A stretch of DNA of 64,000 nt from Paenibacillus_F sp047238265. GTDB lineage: Bacteria > Bacillota > Bacilli > Paenibacillales > NBRC-103111. Shown here piece after piece: positions 58,183-64,000 of the stretch. Position 1 is the stretch's first letter. Each line of letters starts with the position of its first letter. The notes beneath the pieces are model-generated. The model was not told the DNA's origin. It did no database searches and was given only the letters and a program-made list of their open reading frames with translations. The position numbers and the translations under genes were made by a program. The stretch lies in contig NZ_JBDFMM010000001.1 in the NCBI RefSeq assembly GCF_047238265.1, positions 4,650,001 to 4,714,000 on the forward strand. Reading direction: 5' to 3'.

Positions 58183-58278
58183 ATGTCCACTGTGCCGACA
58201 AGAATGTACAAGTACGCCTTTGGCGCGCTGCTCCTTACGGTCAGTCTGCTTACGGCTTACACAAACATCCAGCCGTAA
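58183..58278 (+). CDS. 31-residue hydrophobic peptide
   Basis: Very short frame from ATG with GAGGAGGAG 9 bases upstream: polar head (MSTVPTRMYKY), one hydrophobic helix (about 12-25) and a short polar end. A TATAAT at 58144-58149 stands 34 bases before the start; no good -35 seen. A terminator follows 90 bases on. Strong ribosome site and own promoter-like box make it more likely real than chance, but function unknown. Confidence 0.55.
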   Translation: MSTVPTRMYKYAFGALLLTVSLLTAYTNIQP

Positions 58279-58368
58279 ATGGGAAAAGCGGGATTAAGAC
58301 GACGATTCGGTCTTCCTGCAACAGCTGCCCGGCTTAACCTGAGTTTCTACCCCCCATGATCGAATATG

Positions 58369-58409
58369 CAAAAAAGGCTGCCTCACTTTAAGTGGGACAG
58401 CCTTTTTTG
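58369..58409 (+). terminator. Intrinsic terminator
   Basis: AAAAAAGGCTG / CAGCCTTTTTT symmetrical stem around CCTCACTTTAAGTGGGA, strong in both directions. Confidence 0.8.
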
Positions 58410-58410
58410 C

Positions 58411-58759
58411 CTATCCGTCTGGCGGACGGGTTAACGGGAATCCGCCTTTTCGAGCAAGGCTCAGAACATATCAGGTCCGGCAGGCAAGGCCCGTTCCGGA
58501 AGCGGCACCGCTCAACTTAGGCTCAGCATGCGCAGGGCATCACTTTTAAGCTCAGCACGCCGCTCGATCCCTAGGGGCCGACAGCCGCAACCGGCAAACA
58601 AGCCGGTTTCTCCCCGTTAAGGAAAAACCGGCCTGCCTGTAAGACCTTTTCGGGGGCCGCTGAAAGGCGGGCGGCTCCCGCTGTCAGGGGGCGGCCGGTT
58701 CTTTTAAAAAAATCGGTCCCGTCCGTCCCGCACCTTTCCCGTCTCACGGGGCTTGTCTG
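58411..58759. other. Intergenic region
   Basis: About 350 bases without a supported gene, holding the cutC terminator-type stem at 58593-58634. Confidence 0.5.
58593..58634 (-). terminator. Possible terminator beyond cutC
   Basis: GCCGGTTTTTCC / GGAGAAACCGGC stem with TTGTTTG after it on the minus strand, about 125 bases past cutC. Confidence 0.5.
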
Positions 58760-59449
58760 CTAACAACGCGCCAGTATATCGCGGATCTCCCCGATTTTCT
58801 CGGCGGCGATATCGTCTTCCACGCCTTTAGGACCGCGGACGGCGCCGCCGAAGTGAACTTCCGTCACGCCGGTATCTTTTACGAAAGATTCGAGGGATTC
58901 CGCATTCAGTCCGCTGCCTGCCAAAATCGTGATGTGAGAATCGCGGCTCAGCTCCACCAGTTCTTTCATCCGGTCCACGGCATCCAGCGCGCTCGGTTTA
59001 CCGCCCGATGTCAGAATGCGGCTGATCTGCTTATAACCGGAGAGCAGCCGGAAGGCCGCAATCTGATCCGGCACGGCGTCGAACGCCCGGTGGAAGACCA
59101 CTTCCAGCCCATCGGCTTCCTCCAGCAGCGCTTCGAGCACCGGAACGTCGATCTCGTTCTCCGGCGTAAGCGTGCCGATCACGATACCGGCGGCCCCGGC
59201 TTCGCGGATAAGCCGGATATCCCTGCGCATCGCGCGCACATCGTCCTCGTCGTAAACAAACGATTTGCTGTGAGGACGCACCATGACGGCGGAAGGAATT
59301 TTCACGCTGCGCACCGTGCCCTCGATAAGGCCCGCGCTCGGGGTCAATCCGCCCTCCTTCATGCCGGTCACCAGTTCCAGCCTGTCCGCTCCGGCTTTCT
59401 CGGCCGCGATTGCGTCGCCGACTGTCGTTGCGATCACTTCCAATAGCAT
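58760..59449 (-). CDS. cutC: CutC family protein
   Basis: TIM-barrel protein of 229 residues matching the CutC pattern: ATTVGDAIAAEKAGADRLEL near the start, SAVMVRPHSKSFVY, GIVIGTLTP, FHRAFD and ILTSGGK. The name comes from a proposed copper-homeostasis role; recent family studies do not settle it. The gene stands alone; ribosome site AGGAGGA lies 6 bases before the ATG. Confidence 0.9.
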   Translation of the reverse strand: MLLEVIATTVGDAIAAEKAGADRLELVTGMKEGGLTPSAGLIEGTVRSVKIPSAVMVRPHSKSFVYDEDDVRAMRRDIRLIREAGAAGIVIGTLTPENEIDVPVLEALLEEADGLEVVFHRAFDAVPDQIAAFRLLSGYKQISRILTSGGKPSALDAVDRMKELVELSRDSHITILAGSGLNAESLESFVKDTGVTEVHFGGAVRGPKGVEDDIAAEKIGEIRDILARC

Positions 59450-59551
59450 ACAATCTCCTCCTGATCCGTTCTGATTTTCAGGCGCAATAACGCCGGTCGA
59501 CTCTTATTTTAGCACGGGAACGGGCGGGATTCTTCTTTTTATCCAAAAAAT

Positions 59552-60097
59552 TCAATCTTCCGGCCACTCACTCCGCAGAATCGAATAAAGCGCCATATCG
59601 CGCTTCCCGCTCTCTTTGATCTCCCACTCTCTCATCACACCTTCGAGAGTAAACCCAAGCCGCTCCGGAATAGCCCGGCTTGCCGCGTTCTCGACATCCG
59701 CCATAATGACGATGCGGTTGAGGTTCATTTCGGACCAACCGTAACCGATGAACGCCCGGCACGCGCGGGTCATAATTCCTTGTCCTTGATGGGCCTGCCC
59801 GAGCCAATACCCGATCTCGGCCCTTCCGTGAGGGGAAACGATCGCATGATAATCGATCACTCCGGCCAGTTCACCCCGGACCATGATGGCGGCGGCCAGC
59901 GTTTTGCCTTCCGCGAACGCCTGCAGCGTAGACCGGATAAAGACGGCGGAATCTCCGGCTTCTTTCGTATCGTTCGCCCAGAACAGCCACTGTCCCAGCT
60001 GCTCCCGGTTCTCGTCCGTCAGGCGGAACAGGGCTTCCGCATGCTTAAGCTCCAGTAATTCAAGACTGATTTCTTCGTCGGCACGGCATATTCTCAT
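59552..60097 (-). CDS. RimJ/RimL-type GNAT acetyltransferase
   Basis: Protein of 181 residues, GNAT of the RimJ/RimL group: FRLTDENREQLGQWLFW N-terminal stretch, GYWLGQAHQGQGIMTRAC acetyl-CoA loop (about 96-113), NAASRAIPERLGFTLEGVMRE near the end. Acts on N-termini of proteins or small substrates; not resolved. AGGGAGG lies 10 bases upstream. 100 bases separate it from the preceding cutC gene on the same strand. Confidence 0.88.
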   Translation of the reverse strand: MRICRADEEISLELLELKHAEALFRLTDENREQLGQWLFWANDTKEAGDSAVFIRSTLQAFAEGKTLAAAIMVRGELAGVIDYHAIVSPHGRAEIGYWLGQAHQGQGIMTRACRAFIGYGWSEMNLNRIVIMADVENAASRAIPERLGFTLEGVMREWEIKESGKRDMALYSILRSEWPED

Positions 60098-60404
60098 CTC
60101 GGCGCCTCCCTATAAATTTTTATTTACTTTAGGGGCTGGCCTTCTTCTTGTCAAGAGAAAAAGGAAGGATGCCGCGCACGGGGCCATTCCCTCCTTTATG
60201 AAAACAATCCCGCTAGAATTTGTACACGGCCGGGCAATCTTCGCTCGTCGGCGAGAAAAAACAGTGGTTCTTAAAGCGGCCCGAATTTTGCTGATGCTTT
60301 CCGCCCGGTAAAGCAGGGCCCAAAAACAGCCGGATGCCCACGCCCGGAAGGGCGCCCGCACATATGCTGGGGGGAAGAGTACGGAAAACGGAGGGATGTT
60401 CGCT

Positions 60405-60833
60405 ATGTATAAAGAGGATTTCTATTGTTTGTGCAAATCGTATCTGAACCGTCACGTCCGGGTGCAGACCAAATCGGGCCGCACGTATGACGGAGTGATT
60501 ATCGGAGTGGACCCGAATTATGTCCGGCTTAGAGTATCCGGCCCTCAAGGCCAAGGCGAGGGGCACGGTTACACGCCGTATCCGGAATACGGGCAGGGGT
60601 ATATTTCCGGCCACGTCAACGGATACGGAAAGACCCGGGAGAACGGCCAGACGCCGACGCCGGAGCAAACCGAAGAAAGAGGCTACTTCTATCCCCCGAG
60701 GCCCCCATTTCCCGGATTCCCGGGATACCCCGGTTTTCCCGGAAACCCTCCGGGTTATCCCGGTTCCGGAGCCAACGACGCGATCCTGACGCTGGCCCTG
60801 TTCGATCTGCTGACCCTTGTTCTTCTGATGTAG
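60405..60833 (+). CDS. Sm-like N-domain with collagen-like Pro/Gly tail, hypothetical
   Basis: Protein of 142 residues. An N-terminal Sm-like beta-barrel stretch (about 14-45, HVRVQTKSGRTYDGVIIGV) resembles the 6274 gene, then a polar linker, a Pro/Gly-rich region (about 97-128, PPFPGFPGYPGFPGNPPGYP) and a C-terminal hydrophobic helix (about 130-142). This architecture suits a spore-surface or membrane-associated protein. The second ATG (60405) is preferred with GGAGGG 9 bases upstream; the first overlaps it. Function unknown. Confidence 0.65.
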   Translation: MYKEDFYCLCKSYLNRHVRVQTKSGRTYDGVIIGVDPNYVRLRVSGPQGQGEGHGYTPYPEYGQGYISGHVNGYGKTRENGQTPTPEQTEERGYFYPPRPPFPGFPGYPGFPGNPPGYPGSGANDAILTLALFDLLTLVLLM

Positions 60834-60905
60834 AACAAGGGAGGGCCGCAGCCGCGGAGAGAGGAGCCTGCTCCGCGGGCTGTCGCGCGCACGGAAACCG
60901 CCTGC

Positions 60906-60972
60906 CGCAACAAAGCACCGCCTCCGGAAACAGCCCGTTTATGCGGCAACTTCCGTGGCGGTGCTTTGTTAT
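60906..60972. terminator. Large hairpin terminator
   Basis: AACAAAGCACCGCC / GGCGGTGCTTTGTT stem (14 pairs) with a long loop, 75 bases after the Sm/collagen gene. Confidence 0.75.
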
Positions 60973-60998
60973 TTCCGGCGGCTTTCCGCGGGGATAGG

Positions 60999-61030
60999 AG
61001 GCCGTAAGGGCAAACTTCCCTTACGGCCTA
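60999..61030. terminator. Hairpin before hisJ 3' end
   Basis: AGGCCGTAAGGG / CCCTTACGGCCT, perfect 12-pair stem; lacks a strong T tract, so termination is only possible. Confidence 0.45.
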
Positions 61031-61089
61031 AAGCTTTAAGCGGGCTTCGAAGCCCCGGCTCCGTGCGCGGATTCACAAGCCCGCTTCTC

Positions 61090-61926
61090 TCAGCTTTCGG
61101 CGCGGCCCCCGCCCGAAGCGGTCTCGAACCAGGCCCAGTCCGCGCCCACATGCTCCGGCCTATGCGTGTCGGAGCCGTAAACGAGCGGAATGCCCCGGCT
61201 TGCGCAGGCGGCAAAGAACCACTGCGGCACATAGGTCTGCCCGCAGGTCGGCACCCGCAGACCGGCGACGTTCACGTCGATGCCGACGCCGGCCTCCTGG
61301 AGCTTGGGCAGCAGCGCGTTCAGCCTGCGCTCGATCAGTTCCGGGCTGATCGGCGGGAGCGCCTGCCGGAACTTCTCGATGAGCTGCACATGGCCGAGAC
61401 GCTTGCGCATGGGCAGCTTGGCCGCCCACTCGATCGCCTTCTCGACGTGGTTGTAGTACTCTTCCGCTACGGCATCCATACTTCCGTAGTGAGCGAGCAG
61501 GCCTTCGCGGAAATCGTCCGCGGTGTAGTCGATGCAGCGCATGCCGCCCGAGCCGGGAAGGAAATGGACGGATACGACGACGTCTTCAAGCCGGCTTCCG
61601 TACTGCTCCAGCAGCGCGTCGGAGAAGTCTTCCCTGCCGTGCAGGTAATCCATTTCAAGGCCCACGGTTACTTCGATTCTGCCGGCATATCTGGCCTTCA
61701 TCTCTTCGGCGTATGCCAAATAGTCCGGCAGCTCCGCCATCGGCATGGCCATCTCCGCCATCAGCTTCGGATCATCCAGCCACTTATCCGGCAGCGGCGG
61801 ATGCTCGCTGATCGTGTAGCGCTCAAATCCGAGCTCCACCGCACGGTCCAAATACGCCGGTTCTTCGGCGGGATTTCCGTGATAGCAAAACTTCGTGTGC
61901 GTATGACCGTCCCATTTGAATGTCAT
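61090..61926 (-). CDS. hisJ: Histidinol-phosphatase (PHP family, HisJ)
   Basis: PHP-domain phosphatase of 278 residues for histidine synthesis (L-histidinol phosphate to histidinol). Metal ligands: DGHTHTKFCYHG at the start, a Glu in VGLEMDY, His in SVHFLP, and DTHRPEHV near the end. The ATG at 61926 is chosen: GAGGA precedes it and it begins MTFKWDGHTHT; longer open frame upstream lacks similarity. Stand-alone, not in a his operon. Confidence 0.9.
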   Translation of the reverse strand: MTFKWDGHTHTKFCYHGNPAEEPAYLDRAVELGFERYTISEHPPLPDKWLDDPKLMAEMAMPMAELPDYLAYAEEMKARYAGRIEVTVGLEMDYLHGREDFSDALLEQYGSRLEDVVVSVHFLPGSGGMRCIDYTADDFREGLLAHYGSMDAVAEEYYNHVEKAIEWAAKLPMRKRLGHVQLIEKFRQALPPISPELIERRLNALLPKLQEAGVGIDVNVAGLRVPTCGQTYVPQWFFAACASRGIPLVYGSDTHRPEHVGADWAWFETASGGGRAES

Positions 61927-62020
61927 GACGTCCTCATCCTCCTCAGCCTGTACGGTTTGTCTGACTTGAGTATAGCGCGGCCCCGTAAACACGGCAACGC
62001 CGGTCTTCTCACCGGCCTGC

Positions 62021-62050
62021 AAAAAAAGCCCGGATGATCTTCATCCGGAC
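62021..62050 (-). terminator. Intrinsic terminator after the lipoprotein gene
   Basis: CCGGATGA / TCATCCGG stem and seven T on the minus strand. Confidence 0.8.
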
Positions 62051-62144
62051 CTGCCCGCCCATGCTCTTCGCACCGCACCGCGCGAAGCTCCCGGCACGCG
62101 ACGCCCGGCGTCACACCGGGTTGATAGAGGCATCCGGCTTGAGC

Positions 62145-62633
62145 CTATTCCACCTGGAGCTTCACCTGCGGCATCGTGTGCATCGTTCTTGCCGTGACGT
62201 GGGAAATAATCAAATACGTTCCCGGCTCCTCAAATTTCTTTTTTAGCGTATATAAGCCGTCTTTGCCGTGAATTCCTTTGATTTTCTCATGTTTGTCGTC
62301 CGCCGTTCCTTCTTTCCATACTTCGAAAAGAACCTCGTCCGCATCGTCCACGGGCTTGCCGTCCTGCGTGACGGTCACTTCAACCGACGCTTCCGTCCCC
62401 GTTTTGACCGGTTCAGCCGGCAGTTTTACTTTAGCCTCGATCGGATTCAGCGTGTCGATTGTCCCTTGGCCCGCGCCTTGACCGCCGTGCCCTTCATGTC
62501 CGCCGCCTCCCGAGCCGCAGCCGGCGAGCGCCGCCGTCAGCGCCAGCAGAAGAATGGCCGTGCCGATCCCTCTTCGCCCCATGAACTTAAAGCCGGAGGA
62601 ACCGGCGCTATATTCCCGTTTATAAGCCTTCAT
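62145..62633 (-). CDS. Lipoprotein with YtkA-like beta-sandwich domain
   Basis: Protein of 162 residues with a lipobox ALAGC at about residues 34-38 (LTAALAGCGS), a Gly/His-rich linker (GGGGHEGHGGQG) and a beta-sandwich domain (about 65-160, FixH/YtkA-like) with EASVEVTVTQDGKP and KIKGIHGKDGLYTLK. His-rich linker near the lipobox could bind metal. The ATG at 62633 is used; an upstream frame is open but without signal. Exported, membrane tethered; role unknown. Confidence 0.82.
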   Translation of the reverse strand: MKAYKREYSAGSSGFKFMGRRGIGTAILLLALTAALAGCGSGGGGHEGHGGQGAGQGTIDTLNPIEAKVKLPAEPVKTGTEASVEVTVTQDGKPVDDADEVLFEVWKEGTADDKHEKIKGIHGKDGLYTLKKKFEEPGTYLIISHVTARTMHTMPQVKLQVE

Positions 62634-62804
62634 ATATGTTCAATCCCCCTAAATCGCATAGCCTTATGCCTTACGGCTGCTTTCATCTTTTCCCGCTGAC
62701 CCAACCTATTATACCGGGAAGCCCGTAAAAGAGGGATAGCTCACCTGGGCCCTATTTGTAACGATTCCGTGAACAATCCTCTGCGCCCGTTTTCATCGGC
62801 ACGG

Positions 62805-62842
62805 CAAAAAGACTTACAGCGCGGGGCTGCAAGTCTTTTTAT
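62805..62842 (-). terminator. Intrinsic terminator of the KGG gene
   Basis: AAAAAGACTT / AAGTCTTTTT outer stem with inner (A)CAGC/GCTG(C), 25 bases after the KGG gene's stop. Confidence 0.75.
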
Positions 62843-62865
62843 ATGTCGAGTGTCTATTCATCGTC

Positions 62866-63051
62866 TTAACTGCGGCCGCCTTTTCTTCCCGCTTCCTCGC
62901 GGCTCATCTTGCCGTCATTGCTGCCGCTGTCGTTTCCACGGGATTCGCCGCCTTTACGGCCGATTTCCTGGTAGAAATCTTTGTCGTGCGTGCGTGCGGT
63001 TTCTTCTCCGCCTTTGCGTCCTGCTTCTTCTCGAGACATTTTGTCAGCCAT
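62866..63051 (-). CDS. KGG-motif general stress protein (GsiB-like)
   Basis: Hydrophilic protein of 61 residues with three RKGG repeats (EEAGRKGGEETARTHD, YQEIGRKGGESRG, EEAGRKGGRS), the hydrophilin pattern of GsiB. In Bacillus such proteins are induced by general stress; here a sigma-B-like promoter lies 70-100 bases upstream, consistent with that. GAGGAG precedes the ATG. Adjacent divergent Mn catalase gene also belongs to stress response. Confidence 0.85.
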   Translation of the reverse strand: MADKMSREEAGRKGGEETARTHDKDFYQEIGRKGGESRGNDSGSNDGKMSREEAGRKGGRS

Positions 63052-63126
63052 GATGATCCACTCCTCAAACGGTAAATTTGCAGGCTTCTTGGAAAGTCTT
63101 GTTTAACTGCCGCCTACGCCTATTAC

Positions 63127-63151
63127 TTACCCGGTTGAGAGATTCCTAAAC
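63127..63151 (-). promoter_or_regulatory. Sigma-B-like promoter of the KGG gene
   Basis: Minus strand GTTTAG (63146-63151), 13-base spacer, GGGTAA (63127-63132): close to the GTTTAA-N12-15-GGGTAT consensus, 76 bases before the start of the KGG gene. Confidence 0.6.
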
Positions 63152-63326
63152 AGACATCTGGTAATTTACTGGTTAAATTCATTGATCGGTGCGGTGAAAA
63201 GAGAGACGGGTCCACCCGCTTTGAGAACGTGTCAAACCCGTCCGGAAGCGGAGCATATTTGCCAAGCCTTGCCACATATGTCTAACCGTAACGTTATCTA
63301 CATTACGCGGTTTGGAGGAAACTGTC

Positions 63327-64000
63327 TTGATTAAACGCTTTAACCGTCTGGCCATCGAGACTGCCGAAGCCGGATAAGCCCGATGCCAATGCCGCTGCCG
63401 CCGTTCAGGAACTCCTCGGGGGACGTTTCGGTGAAATGTCCACGCTGAACAATTATATGTACCAGTCCTTTAATTTCCGCAACAAAAAGAAACTGAAGCC
63501 CTTTTACGATCTTGTCTCAAGCATTACCGCGGAAGAATTCGGCCACGTCGAGCTTGTCGCCAATACGATCAATCTGGTGCTGACGGGCTCGACCTTTCCG
63601 GGCGACCCGGATATTACCCCCATGCGGGATGCCGTCGACAAACGGAATACCCAGCACTTTATTTTCGCCGCCCAAAATTCCATGCCCGTCGATTCCATGG
63701 GCAAGCCCTGGAACGGGGATTATGTGTTTACCAGCGGCAATCTTATTCTCGACCTGCTGCATAATTTCTTCCTGGAGTGCGGCGCACGGACGCACAAAAT
63801 GCGCGTGTACGAGATGACCAGTCATCCCGTCGCCCGGGAAATGATCGGCTATCTGCTCGTCCGGGGAGGCGTGCATATTGTCGCTTACGCCAAAGCTCTC
63901 GAGGTGGCCACGGGCGTGGACGTCACGAAGATGCTCCCGGTACCCAATCTCAGCAACAGTGCTTTCGAAACGACGCGCAAGTTCGAAGCGCAGGGCATTC
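63327..64000 (+). pseudogene. Manganese catalase, +1 frameshift near 5' end, 3' end beyond window
   Basis: Dimanganese catalase that disproportionates hydrogen peroxide. A TTG with GGAGG 8 bases before it (63327) starts RFNRLAIETAEA, but the frame meets a stop at 63375-63377. Skipping one G at 63372-63373 gives EADKPDANAAAAVQEL and then a clean frame to the window edge with the manganese-ligand motifs GRFGEMSTLNNY and ITAEEFGHVELVA, and HNFFLECGARTHKM. About 225 codons visible. Divergent from the KGG stress gene. The only defect is the single extra base, so a sequence error is probable. Confidence 0.88.

Overview
The window looks like chromosomal DNA of a moderately GC-rich, spore-forming Firmicute of the Paenibacillus type. 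Evidence: a perR / ygzB / ygxA-like / rRNA-tRNA neighbourhood as in Bacillus, gatCAB instead of glutaminyl-tRNA synthetase logic, LiaFSR and BceRS-BceAB envelope-stress modules, a YyaC-like spore protease, a YjcZ-like spore-type peptide, strong GGAGG ribosome sites and many TTG/GTG starts. The species cannot be named from the sequence alone. No phage, plasmid, intact insertion sequence or CRISPR array was seen.

Layout. 1-4.5 kb: BceR-BceS-BceA-BceB peptide-antibiotic sensing and detoxification module (minus strand, permease cut by the window edge). 4.6-7.3 kb: zwf and small genes. 8-10.5 kb: liaF-liaS-liaR. 10.8-13.8 kb: a secreted protein, a coiled-coil protein and an Eis-type acetyltransferase. 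13.9-17.3 kb: moaA with a MOSC-domain gene, a small HTH-like gene and an FAH-family hydrolase. 17.4-18.4 kb: about 1 kb without a recognisable gene, then an alpha/beta hydrolase. 19.4-25.85 kb: on the minus strand 16S, 23S and a 17-gene tRNA array, with no 5S gene where one is expected. 26.3-30.1 kb: ygxA-like gene, ygzB, a GH18 spore-type hydrolase and perR. 30.2-33.0 kb: ECF sigma factor, putative anti-sigma, membrane protein and DUF4097 protein as one operon. 33.2-37.8 kb: MgtC, a GNAT and gatCAB. 38-43.1 kb: M24 peptidase, YjcZ-like peptide, metallo-beta-lactamase fold, thioredoxin-like and DedA proteins. 43.5-50.6 kb: mostly plus-strand exported or membrane proteins. 50.6-56.5 kb: winged-helix regulator, copper-amine-oxidase-domain protein, ABC exporter, YyaC. 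56.9-64 kb: glycosyltransferase, 31-residue peptide, CutC, acetyltransferase, Sm-like/collagen-like protein, HisJ, lipoprotein, KGG stress protein behind a sigma-B-like promoter, and a manganese catalase running off the end.

The most striking observation is that seven otherwise well-conserved genes (MOSC, FAH hydrolase, ygxA-like, GH18, gatA, M24 peptidase, Mn catalase) are each broken by single-base frameshifts, eight in total, and every one is repaired by removing one base. Most lie in a duplicated base of a short run. As gatA is expected to be essential, a systematic base-insertion artefact of the sequence is the simplest explanation; programmed +1 frameshifting is an unlikely alternative that can be tested.

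Functionally the window is dominated by envelope-stress sensing (Bce, Lia, ECF sigma with DUF4097), oxidative-stress defence (PerR, Mn catalase, KGG protein) and translation (rRNA, tRNA, GatCAB). The most useful unknowns are the DUF4097 repeat protein with its cysteine-free putative anti-sigma, the two Sm-like small proteins, and the tiny membrane peptides.
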